Positions 53,177 to 64,000 of a stretch of DNA of 64,000 nt are shown piece by piece (within the stretch, counting starts at the first letter, position 1; every line of letters starts with the position of its first letter). The notes below the pieces were generated by a model. The model saw only the letters and a list, made by a program, of their open reading frames with translations. It was not told the DNA's origin and did no database searches. Both the position numbers and the translations under genes were made by a program. This DNA comes from Brucella pituitosa (GTDB taxonomy: Bacteria > Pseudomonadota > Alphaproteobacteria > Rhizobiales > Rhizobiaceae): contig NZ_PYSY02000002.1 of the NCBI RefSeq assembly GCF_003049685.1, forward strand, positions 1,339,501 to 1,403,500, given 5' to 3'.

Positions 53177-54495
53177 GGTTTCACCAGACCGTCGGCGAGC
53201 TTTGGCGGATACTCAAGTTCGATTTCGTTCTCGCCATAAATGAAATTGCCGAGGCCTGGATCGGTGATGATCGGGCGAACACGATACTTGCCGGGCATAA
53301 GGTCCGGCGGGAAGAAAAGAGGATAGGCGTCCTGCCCGTCATTATCGTGATAAATCACAAATTGTCCGTCGCGCTTCTCAATCGGATTGTCGTCGAGCAT
53401 ATGGCTTTCGCCGGGCGTGAGCTTCGTATCGGAGATATCGTAGAGCTTGTGGGCTAGTCGCGTGCCGTTGTCTCCGTTAAAGAGAAGAAAAAGCTCAGCA
53501 TTCGACAATTGGATTTCCGTATCGCTGGTGTTCTTCATCGTCAGCGTGAAGAGGTTGCGATAATAATCAGGATTTTCCGTTGTATTTTTGTAGTCGGAAA
53601 GGCCGAGGGAGGCCGTTTGCGGCTTGGTTCCGTCAGCATCATAACGGGCGACAAGGTCATAAGCTTGTTTAAGCGATACCCAGCCGCCGGGCAGGTTATC
53701 GGTGCCTTTGCGGGCGAACTTCATGAAGTCGCCGCTAAAAGCAAGAATGCGGACGGTTTCGCCTTTGACAAGATGGGCAGGCGTCCTGCTTTGCAGATCA
53801 GCCGCGCTATATATTTCGAGCTTAGTGACAGGGACTTCCCAGCTATTCTCTGTTTCATCGCTGGCAATGACTGTTTCCAGAGCGATGTTGCCCTGCCGGT
53901 CATACGAGACCATGCGAGCGGGGCGGTCGTGATAGGGCCAATGCCAGTTTTCGTCCTTTGGGCGCGATTGTTCCAGCAAATTTGCACCGCCGTCGGGGTC
54001 TATCTGCACAACATCGATACGCGCATCTTCGCCCTCAAAGTTACAGCTGCTTTTGAGCGCTTTCCTGCTTTCGATTAACTCAATATTCCATAGAGCGCCG
54101 CAGTTAAGCTGCTCGCTGAAATCTTCCGTGAAATTGAGCGCCGCATAAGATTTTGTTGTTGGCTTATAGAGAAAAAGACCAAACCCTATATCGGGACTCT
54201 CACTTGTAGTTGCGCCAAGCGCCACATCGGGAAATCCATCGAAATTGAAATCCGCGACTGTAAAGCTCGGGTTGCCGTCAAAATTTGTGGCCCATTCGGC
54301 GTCAATCATCAAGAGCTCTGCCCCATCGGATTGCACAATGACATAGCCCTTTTCGGTCTTTGCGATATGGGCCGTGACACCAATTTCCGGCGTCAGTTGT
54401 GGCAATGCCTCCGCAGTAAAAGCGTCAGTTGATAATCCGGCAGACAAACAAACGAGGGCAAGTCCAAACAGAGAAGAGCGGGATGGCTGTGTCAT
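53173..54495 (-). CDS. Secreted FG-GAP/SH3-like protein of unknown function
   Basis: The 440-residue protein has a signal peptide (SSLFGLALVCLSAGLSTDAFTA, cleavage near residue 28). A short FG-GAP-like repeat with a Ca-type loop (TVADFNFDGFPDVALGAT, about 79-96) follows. The middle has an SH3-like stretch (VKGETVRILAFSGDFMKFA ... GGWVSL). Such proteins recall the XAC2610 group (secreted, repeat-containing, periplasmic). A C-terminal beta-rich domain ends EIELEYPP. I cannot state a function. It overlaps the HI0933 gene by four bases at the 3' end. Confidence 0.68.
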   Translation of the reverse strand: MTQPSRSSLFGLALVCLSAGLSTDAFTAEALPQLTPEIGVTAHIAKTEKGYVIVQSDGAELLMIDAEWATNFDGNPSFTVADFNFDGFPDVALGATTSESPDIGFGLFLYKPTTKSYAALNFTEDFSEQLNCGALWNIELIESRKALKSSCNFEGEDARIDVVQIDPDGGANLLEQSRPKDENWHWPYHDRPARMVSYDRQGNIALETVIASDETENSWEVPVTKLEIYSAADLQSRTPAHLVKGETVRILAFSGDFMKFARKGTDNLPGGWVSLKQAYDLVARYDADGTKPQTASLGLSDYKNTTENPDYYRNLFTLTMKNTSDTEIQLSNAELFLLFNGDNGTRLAHKLYDISDTKLTPGESHMLDDNPIEKRDGQFVIYHDNDGQDAYPLFFPPDLMPGKYRVRPIITDPGLGNFIYGENEIELEYPPKLADGLVKP

Positions 54496-54691
54496 CTTGA
54501 ACGCATTTTCATGAGGGAGTTAAACCTGTTTACATGATCCCGCCAGAAAGTGGGAGTATCCGCTTTCATTATCTTCAAGCTGGTTCAGTGGTTTAAGTGT
54601 GTCGTCCGGTCGCGCTTGATGGAAGCTGCTTGTTCCCTGGATGCGATTCGCGTATCGCCTAAGGGAACGGATGAGGATGGAGGTCGTCCGA

Positions 54692-56320
54692 ATGCCGCAA
54701 AGAAATTCCCCCCTGGCGCCGTTTCAGTACGGAACTTTTCGCGCCTTATGGTCTGCCACGCTATTTTCAAACCTGGGCGGTCTTGTGCAGACTGTTGGTG
54801 CGGGCTGGATGATGGCCACCATCGCGCGTTCGGATGATATGGTCGCGCTGGTTCAGGCCTCCACAACTTTGCCGGTGATGATCTTCTCGGTTGCGGCAGG
54901 CGCGCTTGCGGATAATTTCGACCGCCGCCGCATCATGCTTACGGCCCAGATTCTCCTGCTGGTCATTTCGGTTGCGCTTGCAGCTTTCGCCTATCTTGGC
55001 ATGTTGACGCCCTGGATGTTGCTCGGGTTCACCTTTCTCATCGGTTGTGGAGGTGCCTTGCATAATCCGTCGTGGCAGGCATCAATGGGAGACATTGTTC
55101 CGCGAGCAGATTTGCCTGCAGCGGTTGCTCTTAATTCCATGAGTTTCAATCTGATGCGCAGCATTGGCCCGGCCATCGGCGGTGCAATAGTTGCGGCTGC
55201 GGGTGCTGCTTTTGCGTTCATTTTCAATGCTTTCAGCTATTGCGCACTTATTCTGGCACTTTGGCGCTGGCAACCACAGACGACGAAATCCACTTTGCCG
55301 CGCGAAGCATTAGGGCCTGCAATGGTTGCGGGGCTGCGCTATGTGGCAATGTCGCCAAATCTTCTGAAGGTTATGTTTCGCGGCTTTCTGTTCGGTCTGT
55401 CTGCGATTGTCATTCTCGCGCTGCTACCACTTGTGGCGCGAGACCTCGTTAAAGGCACAGCGCTGACATATGGCATCATGCTCGGCTTTTTCGGGATAGG
55501 TGCTATTGGTGGTGCGCTTTCAAGCGCGCGATTGCGCGAACTACTGGGCAATGAATGGCTGGTGCGTGGGGCTTTTGTTGCTTTTGCACTAAGCTGTCTT
55601 TTGCTCTCGGTGAGCCGCAGCATCTGGATGAGTTGCATCTTCCTGCTTCCTGCGGGATTGTCGTGGGTTCTGGCGCTTTCCCTGTTTAACGTGACCGTGC
55701 AGCTTTCAACTCCACGATGGGTGGTTGGCCGCGCGTTGGCGTTGTACCAGACTGCCACATTCGGTGGCATGGCGGCGGGCAGTTGGCTCTGGGGTTCTGT
55801 TGCCGATGAGTTCGGTGTTCCGGGCGCTTTGCTGGCGGCAGCCTGTGTTTTGCTCTTCGGTGCGCTTGTTGGGTTTCTGCTACCGCAGCCGGAATTTGAA
55901 TCGCTCAATCTCGATCCGCTCAATCGCTTCAGTGAGCCGCAATTGCGCCTCGACCTACGGTCACGCAGTGGTCCGATCATGATCATGGTCGATTATAAAA
56001 TCGCTCAGGAAGATGTGCAGGCATTTCTTGCTGCCATGGCGCTACGCCGCCGCATCCGCATTCGCGATGGCGCACGACAATGGGCCTTGCTGCGGGATCT
56101 GGAAAATCCGGAAACGTGGACAGAAAGCTATCACGTTCCGACATGGGTGGAATATGTGCGTCACAATCAGCGGCGTACGCAATCAGACGCGGAAGTTTCA
56201 GAAAGGCTGCTTGCGCTACACAAGGGGGCAACGCCCCCTCTGGTACATCGCATGATCGAACGGCAGACTGTGTCTATTCATGATGATATGCCGCTTAAGG
56301 CGCATCTCGATCTGACGTGA
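54692..56320 (+). CDS. MFS_3-type exporter (EntS-like) with C-terminal extension
   Basis: GGAGG at 54679-54683 is eight bases before the ATG at 54692, which gives 542 residues. Residues 1-420 carry 12 hydrophobic segments with ALWSATLFSNLGGLVQTVGAGWMMATIA and NPSWQASMGDIVPRADLPAAVALNSMSFNLMRSIGPAIGG. This is the 'transmembrane secretion effector' (MFS_3) class that includes the enterobactin exporter EntS. A C-terminal cytosolic domain of about 115 residues (VDYKIAQEDVQAFLAAM and following) is part of many family members. A siderophore role is possible given the fep genes 50 kb away, but other substrates are as likely. Confidence 0.82.
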   Translation: MPQRNSPLAPFQYGTFRALWSATLFSNLGGLVQTVGAGWMMATIARSDDMVALVQASTTLPVMIFSVAAGALADNFDRRRIMLTAQILLLVISVALAAFAYLGMLTPWMLLGFTFLIGCGGALHNPSWQASMGDIVPRADLPAAVALNSMSFNLMRSIGPAIGGAIVAAAGAAFAFIFNAFSYCALILALWRWQPQTTKSTLPREALGPAMVAGLRYVAMSPNLLKVMFRGFLFGLSAIVILALLPLVARDLVKGTALTYGIMLGFFGIGAIGGALSSARLRELLGNEWLVRGAFVAFALSCLLLSVSRSIWMSCIFLLPAGLSWVLALSLFNVTVQLSTPRWVVGRALALYQTATFGGMAAGSWLWGSVADEFGVPGALLAAACVLLFGALVGFLLPQPEFESLNLDPLNRFSEPQLRLDLRSRSGPIMIMVDYKIAQEDVQAFLAAMALRRRIRIRDGARQWALLRDLENPETWTESYHVPTWVEYVRHNQRRTQSDAEVSERLLALHKGATPPLVHRMIERQTVSIHDDMPLKAHLDLT

Positions 56321-56330
56321 TGCAGTCAGC

Positions 56331-57245
56331 TCAGGCTGCCGAAAACTCGGTCCTCGCAATCTGATTGCGACCGCTTTTCTTGCTTGTGTAGAGCTGATGG
56401 TCGGCTTGCTGCAGCCAAAGTGAGCCGCTCATACCCGGATGGGTACGCGCAGACGCAATCCCCATGCTGACGGTTACGTTGGTGCTGACTTCCGAACTCT
56501 GATGTGGAATGTTCAGCGACTGGATCTGAAACTGGATTTCATGCGCTGTGGCCAAAGCTGTTTCGGGGTCTGCTCCGGGCAGAACACAGGCAAATTCTTC
56601 ACCGCCATAACGCGCCGTCATGCCCGAAACCTTATGCACCGCACGATTCAGAGCGGCCGCAACCATGGCAATGCACCGATCGCCTTCAGGATGACCATAG
56701 GTGTCATTGAAGAGCTTGAAGAAATCAATATCAAGCATGATAACCGAGAGCCATGCACCAGCAGGCGCAAGGCGCGAGATTTCACCGGCCAGAATGACCT
56801 CAAGCTGACGACGGTTGCTAAGGCCCGTCAAAGCGTCGGTAACAGCCATCTGAGCAAGCTGATCGCGCAGACGCTTGAGTTCGATATGGTTGGAGACACG
56901 TGCCCGCAAAACGACCGGATTGATCGGCTTTGTTACATAATCGATAGCGCCCAGCGACAGGCCGCGTACTTCGGCTTCCTGATCATCGAGACCTGTCGTG
57001 AAGATGACCGGCACGTCAGCCAGCAAGCGATCATTCTTCAGGCGGAGGCAGACTTCATAGCCATCGAGACCTGGCATCATGACATCCAGCAAAATCAGAT
57101 CCGGTAAAACTGAGCGAGCGACTTCCAGCGCCTGCTCACCAGATGTGGCAAAGCAGATTTCATAGTGGTCTTCCAGCACCGCGTTCATGATCTCGATGTT
57201 TGAAACTTCGTCATCGACGATCAGGACGGTTGCACGATCAGGCAT
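56331..57245 (-). CDS. Response regulator-GGDEF diguanylate cyclase (PleD-like, single receiver)
   Basis: The 304-residue protein has one receiver domain (about 1-125) with VLIVDDE, the phospho-acceptor Asp in LILLDVMMPGLDG and a KP switch pair (YVTKPI), then a GGDEF domain (about 135-300) whose active site reads RYGGEEFA. It should make cyclic-di-GMP when phosphorylated. It lacks the second receiver of PleD and a RxxD inhibitory site before GGEEF. It is transcribed in the same direction as, and downstream of, the large hybrid kinase, so the two may be one signalling pathway. Confidence 0.9.
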   Translation of the reverse strand: MPDRATVLIVDDEVSNIEIMNAVLEDHYEICFATSGEQALEVARSVLPDLILLDVMMPGLDGYEVCLRLKNDRLLADVPVIFTTGLDDQEAEVRGLSLGAIDYVTKPINPVVLRARVSNHIELKRLRDQLAQMAVTDALTGLSNRRQLEVILAGEISRLAPAGAWLSVIMLDIDFFKLFNDTYGHPEGDRCIAMVAAALNRAVHKVSGMTARYGGEEFACVLPGADPETALATAHEIQFQIQSLNIPHQSSEVSTNVTVSMGIASARTHPGMSGSLWLQQADHQLYTSKKSGRNQIARTEFSAA

Positions 57246-57305
57246 TTTTTTACTCCGGTAGTGTTTAGATCGCCGAGTGGTTTTTATGATCTGTGGCGAA
57301 TTCTG

Positions 57306-57340
57306 GAGCGTCGATCTGATCCAATCAGATCGACGCCCTA
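57306..57340. repeat. Dispersed palindromic repeat, partial copy D
   Basis: GTCGATCTGAT (57310-57320) and ATCAGATCGAC (57324-57334) form an 11-bp perfect inverted repeat round CCA. This equals the right-hand part of copies A and B. Only this part remains, between the cyclase and the kinase genes. Confidence 0.7.
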
Positions 57341-57399
57341 ACTATTTGTTGCAGGCATTGTCCAACGCAAAACTGCTTCGCACTTTTGCTGGAAATGCT

Positions 57400-60222
<2,823 letters not shown>

Positions 60223-60225
60223 GGA

Positions 60226-60573
60226 TTAGGCCCCGGTAACGGCAAGGTCAAAACAGCCGGACAGCTGTGCGGGTTCAAAAACGAGCCACGCGCCTGCATC
60301 GTAAAGTGCGTCGATTGCGTCAGGACGTGCGGCGTATACAACCACAACGTTCATGCGCTCATTGAAGGAAAGGATCTGTGCGTCGGCTTTGCCAAGCAGC
60401 GTTGCCACTTGTGAGGCATTCGCCCATGGCTGCATGAGAACAGCAAACTGGCCGTTCTCGCCACGTGGAGAAAGCATCGCATAGATGAGTGCTGTGAGGC
60501 CGATCACGAAAAGGGCTACGGCTGGCAGCATGTCTAGCATGCGCCATTTTGACTGCGCTAAATGGGAGGTCAT
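60226..60573 (-). CDS. Small single-pass membrane protein preceding the hybrid kinase
   Basis: From the ATG at 60573 the protein has 115 residues: a hydrophobic segment (MLPAVALFVIGLTALIYAML) near 20-39 and a soluble domain that could face the periplasm or be lipid-attached. The domain carries MQPWANASQVATLLGKADAQIL. I know no family. The stop is three bases before the kinase ATG, so the two are coupled and it may be a sensory partner. The start has no strong ribosome site; an upstream in-frame start at 60597 is possible. Confidence 0.6.
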   Translation of the reverse strand: MTSHLAQSKWRMLDMLPAVALFVIGLTALIYAMLSPRGENGQFAVLMQPWANASQVATLLGKADAQILSFNERMNVVVVYAARPDAIDALYDAGAWLVFEPAQLSGCFDLAVTGA

Positions 60574-61076
60574 GTGTCTGTATCCGCAATTCAACACGCC
60601 TTGGACGTTACCATTTCATAGTATATAAAAAAGCGCGTGTCTTGCTGTATATGCTAATTTAAGATTGTATTATTTGTTGAGCGCCAAGGTCTAATCATCC
60701 ACCGTTTTGGAGCGCATCGTGAAAAGTGTGCAACTGTTTGCGGATGAAATGCGCATCAAAACAAATAATCAGATCGAAACGCGCTCTGATTGCCCGGTAA
60801 CGTGGCAGGGTATGTTGTACATCGAATTTGCGGCCTTTCAATATAATGCGGTGCGCTTTGTCTTCTCACTATCGAGTGACGCACGGTACGCTGAATATCA
60901 GCCCAAATTATGATTTGAGTATACCCCTTTAGTTCAATGCTCAAATTGCTATGCCGCCTTTTGCTGGAAGCGGTCATCTATTAATTGCCAATGATTTTTG
61001 TGTTGCGTAGAATTTTGCTTTACGTACCTCAAAGCCAACGTTAAGGTTGCACAGTGAAGCTTTGGGAGGAGTTCAC
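60574..61076. other. Intergenic region between the kinase operon and the sugar ABC operon
   Basis: This 500-bp stretch holds the divergent promoters, repeat copy E (60709-60789) and no credible gene. Bases 60904-60946 contain CAAATTATGATTTG and an ATTTGAG...CTCAAAT inverted pair, possible operator sites for the sugar operon. The end has a GGGAGGAG ribosome site for the small leader ORF. Confidence 0.5.
60709..60789. repeat. Dispersed palindromic repeat, copy E (internally deleted)
   Basis: It starts GGAGCGCATCGTGAAAAGTG and ends ATCAGATCGAAACGCGCTCT, matching copy A at both ends but lacking about 22 bp of its interior. It is also more diverged in sequence. It lies in a promoter region rather than after a gene. 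Confidence 0.7.
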
Positions 61077-61154
61077 ATGCAAGTGGAAATTCTGACAATC
61101 AGAAGTCATGGCGGGCGCTCAAGCTATAGTGCTTGCGTTGGTGCGTGCATATGA
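61077..61154 (+). CDS. 25-residue leader ORF overlapping the sugar ABC ATPase start
   Basis: A GGGAGGAG ribosome site (61064-61071) stands before ATG 61077. The ORF encodes MQVEILTIRSHGGRSSYSACV and stops as TGA at 61152-61154, overlapping the ATPase start ATG (61151). The ATPase itself has no ribosome site and its frame is closed upstream by a TAG at 61127. So this short frame probably brings ribosomes to the ATPase start (translational coupling). It could instead be a chance ORF around a real but weak start. Confidence 0.5.
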   Translation: MQVEILTIRSHGGRSSYSACVGACI

Positions 61155-62674
61155 ACGCAACCCGAAACGAGCATGGCACACCGCTTCTGGAGGCGGTTTC
61201 GCTGTCGAAATCGTTCGGACCTGTTCAGGTTCTGAAAAATATAAATCTCAGCATTTTTGGCGGCGAAGTTCACGCTATTATCGGCGAAAACGGCGCTGGT
61301 AAATCGACATTGATGAAGCTGCTCGCCGGTAATGAGCGTCCGACCAGCGGTGAAATCCACATCGATGGCAAACCAATCTCGTTTTCCGGGCCGGTGGAAG
61401 CTGAAGCGCAGGGCATTGTTCTGGTGCATCAGGAAATCCTGCTGGCTCCTGATCTCACTGTCGCCCAGAATATTTATCTGGGACGCGAACTATCCAACGG
61501 CCTTGTTGTCGATGACAAATCGATGCGCGAAGGCGCACGCCAAGCCATTCGTGATCTTGGTGCGGATATTGATCCTGATGCCATCGTGGGCAGTTTGTCC
61601 ATCGCACAGCGTCAGCTTGTGCAGATCGCTCGTGTTTTGCTCGTGCCGCATCGTGTGGTGATTTTTGACGAGCCAACGGCATCGCTTACTCCGGTCGAGA
61701 CCGAGGCGCTTCTGAAAGTCATTTGTGACATTCGCGCTAAAGGTGTTGCGGTTCTCTATATTTCGCATCGCCTGCCGGAAGTGAAAGAGATTTCAGATCG
61801 TGTGACCGTGCTTCGCGATGGCAAGCTTGTTTCCGCGCATCTGGCCTCGGAATTGCAGCCGTCGGATATGGCCCGGCTGATGGTGGGGCGCGATGTTGCC
61901 AAACTTTACCCGGATCGCGCAGTACATCATGGACAGGTGCCCGTGCTTGAGGTCGATGACTTCAGCGTTCCGGGCTATGTTAAGACCGCAAGTTTTACAT
62001 TGAGCAAGGGTGAAATTCTGGGCTTTGCGGGGCTTGTCGGTGCTGGTCGAACGGAATTGATGGAAGGCATTGTTGGCTTGCGTCCCGGCAAAGGCCAGGT
62101 CCGTCATAATGGACAGCCTGTCAATTTCCGCAATGCCCACGAAAGTCTTTCCGCTGGCATCGCCTATCTGAGCGAGGATCGGAAAGGCAAGGGGCTGCTG
62201 CTTACCAAAGACCTCGGTATCAACCTGACCCTCGCTTCGATCAGCAAATTCGTCCGGGGGTTACAGATTGATCGGCGCAAAGAGCGCACGGCACTCGACG
62301 ATGCGATCAAAGAGTTCGATATCCGCACGGGCCGGAAAGATATTCTTGCCGGGCAGCTTTCTGGCGGCAATCAGCAGAAGCTTCTTCTGGCAAAGATGAT
62401 GATGCTCAACCCGTCCATCGTTATTATTGACGAGCCAACCCGCGGTATCGATGTGGGTACCAAAGAACAAATCTATCAGTTCATTGCCAATTTGGCCGAC
62501 GAGGGCAAATCGATCATCGTCGTATCGTCTGAAATGCCGGAACTCATTGGCGTATGCGACCGTATCGTCGTCATGCGCGAGGGCAGGGTTGCAGGCGAGG
62601 TGACAGGCGAACGCATGACCGAAAATGACATCGTTGTCTTAGCAACCGGCGTCAGCACCGAAGAAGCGGCTTAA
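61151..62674 (+). CDS. Sugar ABC transporter ATP-binding protein, duplicated (RbsA-like)
   Basis: The 507-residue protein has two ATPase halves. The first has Walker A GENGAGKST near residue 48, LSIAQRQLVQIARVL as signature and VVIFDEPTASL. The second has a degenerate Walker A (GLVGAGRTELM), LSGGNQQKLLLAKMMM and IVIIDEPTRGIDVGTKEQIY. This is the layout of the ribose/xylose/autoinducer-2 class of importers. It energises the permease that follows 18 bases later. Its start codon overlaps a 25-codon ORF and lacks a ribosome site. Confidence 0.93.
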   Translation: MNATRNEHGTPLLEAVSLSKSFGPVQVLKNINLSIFGGEVHAIIGENGAGKSTLMKLLAGNERPTSGEIHIDGKPISFSGPVEAEAQGIVLVHQEILLAPDLTVAQNIYLGRELSNGLVVDDKSMREGARQAIRDLGADIDPDAIVGSLSIAQRQLVQIARVLLVPHRVVIFDEPTASLTPVETEALLKVICDIRAKGVAVLYISHRLPEVKEISDRVTVLRDGKLVSAHLASELQPSDMARLMVGRDVAKLYPDRAVHHGQVPVLEVDDFSVPGYVKTASFTLSKGEILGFAGLVGAGRTELMEGIVGLRPGKGQVRHNGQPVNFRNAHESLSAGIAYLSEDRKGKGLLLTKDLGINLTLASISKFVRGLQIDRRKERTALDDAIKEFDIRTGRKDILAGQLSGGNQQKLLLAKMMMLNPSIVIIDEPTRGIDVGTKEQIYQFIANLADEGKSIIVVSSEMPELIGVCDRIVVMREGRVAGEVTGERMTENDIVVLATGVSTEEAA

Positions 62675-62692
62675 ACAAAAAAAGGGGAGTAA

Positions 62693-63694
62693 ATGACAGA
62701 CGTAGTGACCGATAAAAGCAGAGTGCCGAAAACGTCCAAAGACTGGGATCTGAGGGCTGTTGCGCCTTTTATTGCGCTGCTTTTGCTGCTTGTTCTGGGT
62801 ACAATTGCCAATCCAAACTTCATCAGCATCGATAATCTGTTGAATGTTGCCACACGCAGTGCGTTCATTGCCATTATCGCGCTTGGTGCCACCTATGTAA
62901 TTTCGTCGGGCGGGCTGGATTTGTCGGTTGGCGCCATGGCGGCTTTTGTCGGCAGCATCATGATCATGTTCATGAACAGCGGTGTTATTGCCGATCCGGT
63001 CATGATGTTGATCGCAGCCGTGCTTCTGGCCGTTGTCGTGGGGGCGCTTTGCGGCCTGACAAATGGATTGATCACAACACTCGGCGGTATAGAACCGTTC
63101 ATCGCCACACTCGGCACGATGGGAATTTATCGTGGCCTGACAACATGGCTGTCGCAGGGCGGTGCTATCACATTGCGCAATCCTGACATTCAGGCGCTTT
63201 ACAGGCCTGTCTATTTCGGTTCCGTTTTTGGCATTCCGATTCCGGTTATTGCGATCTTTGTGACGGCAGCAATTGCGGCATTCGTTCTTTATCGCACACG
63301 CTATGGCCGCCATGTGATTGCAGTTGGTTCCAGCGAGGATGTTGCCCGTTACTCAGGCATCTCCGTCAAGCGTGTCCGCACGATTGCCTATATCGTGCAG
63401 GGGCTTTGCGTGGCTGTCGCGGTGCTTCTCTATGTGCCGCGACTGGGGTCGACATCTGCAACAACCGGCATGTTGTGGGAGTTGCAGGCGATTACTGCCG
63501 TCGTCGTTGGTGGTACGGCATTGCGCGGCGGCGTGGGGCGTGTCTGGGGCACGATCTGCGGTGCATTCATTCTGGAAATTGTCGGCAATATCATGCTGCT
63601 TTCCAACTTCATCAGCGAGTATCTGATCGGGGCCATCCAAGGGGCGATCATCATTATCGCCATGCTGGTGCAACGGTCGTTGTCGCGACGATAA
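62693..63694 (+). CDS. Sugar ABC transporter permease (RbsC-like)
   Basis: GGGGAG precedes the ATG at 62693. The 333-residue protein has about eight to ten hydrophobic segments with the BPD_transp_2 pattern: ALGATYVISSGGLDLSVGAMAAFVG, LCGLTNGLITTLGGIEPFIATLGTMGIYRGL, GRHVIAVGSSEDVARYSGISVKRV and VVVGGTALRGGVGRVWGTICGAFILEIVGN. It forms the channel of the importer. Substrate specificity cannot be read from it. Confidence 0.93.
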   Translation: MTDVVTDKSRVPKTSKDWDLRAVAPFIALLLLLVLGTIANPNFISIDNLLNVATRSAFIAIIALGATYVISSGGLDLSVGAMAAFVGSIMIMFMNSGVIADPVMMLIAAVLLAVVVGALCGLTNGLITTLGGIEPFIATLGTMGIYRGLTTWLSQGGAITLRNPDIQALYRPVYFGSVFGIPIPVIAIFVTAAIAAFVLYRTRYGRHVIAVGSSEDVARYSGISVKRVRTIAYIVQGLCVAVAVLLYVPRLGSTSATTGMLWELQAITAVVVGGTALRGGVGRVWGTICGAFILEIVGNIMLLSNFISEYLIGAIQGAIIIIAMLVQRSLSRR

Positions 63695-63808
63695 AAACCT
63701 AGGATGTGATGGGTAATCTCATCACGTCCTGGACAGCGAGTTTGACGGGATTGAAGGGGCGGTCCGGTCACAGAGGGATAAAGCCCCCTGAACATTTGGG
63801 AGGAAATA

Positions 63809-64000
63809 ATGCGAGGAAAACTTTTAGGCGTTGCTTTTGCAGCATTGGCCGCTGGTGCGCTGGCCTTTACGGGTATTGCAAGCGCGCAGGACAAGAAGGT
63901 CACTATAGGCGTATCTATTCCAGCAGCCGACCATGGCTGGACTGCTGGTGTGGTCTATCATGCCGAACGCGTGGCCAAGCTTCTGATGGCTGAGCACCCG
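63809..64000 (+). CDS. Sugar ABC transporter substrate-binding protein, N-terminal part (cut by window edge)
   Basis: GGGAGGAA precedes the ATG at 63809. The 64 codons in the window begin with a signal peptide (residues 1-27, [18 protein letters not shown]). The start of a LacI/RbsB-type periplasmic binding fold follows: [25 protein letters not shown]. The gene is third in the ATPase-permease-binding protein order. The remainder is beyond 64000. Confidence 0.88.
   Translation, partial: MRGKLLGVAFAALAAGALAFTGIASAQDKKVTIGVSIPAADHGWTAGVVYHAERVAKLLMAEHP

Noticed and set aside
60707..60913. Plus-strand open frame of 68 codons in the kinase-sugar operon spacer
   Set aside because: It largely covers repeat copy E and has no ribosome site or recognisable sequence.

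Overview
The window looks like a chromosomal segment of an alphaproteobacterium of the Brucellaceae, most likely the Brucella/Ochrobactrum group. The reasons are moderate-GC coding with Rhizobiales-type codon use, Rhizobiales-style proteins (CnoX-type thioredoxin-TPR, Trm112, minimal HEIGHH metallopeptidase, ProXp-type editing protein), leuB, asd and leuD on one segment, and a TGA-N9-TCA box of the RirA type. I assigned this by recognising proteins, not by a search.

Bases 1-5700 hold a ferric-siderophore module: the 5' end of a TonB-dependent receptor, an IclR regulator, and an enterobactin-type ABC importer (fepC facing away from fepB-fepD-fepG). A tRNA-Gly follows. Bases 6-27 kb are mostly housekeeping: a tRNA-editing domain protein, a thioredoxin-TPR chaperone, a Lon-like domain protein, Trm112, leuB, ada, a large-loop MFS symporter, a GFA protein, serA, asd, ohrR/ohr, a DapA-like aldolase, a LysE exporter, leuD and an M3 peptidase. 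asd is preceded by a 42-codon leader peptide ending in a Thr/Lys-rich run, then a terminator hairpin: a clear candidate ribosome-mediated attenuator.

Bases 27-42 kb carry a Bcr/CflA-type drug exporter, mgtE, typA, a Tat-exported amidohydrolase, and a compact operon read on the minus strand: a cytosine-deaminase-like hydrolase, a BMP-type binding protein, an amidase, an ATPase and two permeases. It looks like an uptake and deamination/hydrolysis route for nucleosides, bases or related amides. A YigZ-type protein and a diguanylate cyclase with two tandem sensor repeats follow.

Bases 44.4-51.9 kb form the most interesting locus: a HAD-UbiA fusion, a DprE1-like FAD oxidase, an SMR-type small transporter, an extended SDR and a class-III aminotransferase in one tight operon, facing a GT-C-like polytopic membrane protein. 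Together they resemble the mycobacterial decaprenyl-phospho-arabinose pathway, with a flippase candidate and possibly an amino-sugar branch added. Its product in this genus is unknown to me.

Bases 52-64 kb hold a HI0933-family flavoprotein, a secreted FG-GAP/SH3-like protein, an MFS_3 exporter, a response regulator-GGDEF protein, a large hybrid histidine kinase with a small membrane partner, and a sugar ABC importer (ATPase, permease, start of the binding protein) whose ATPase lacks its own ribosome site and overlaps a 25-codon leader ORF. Dispersed palindromic intergenic repeats lie at several gene ends. I see no CRISPR array, rRNA, insertion sequence or phage.
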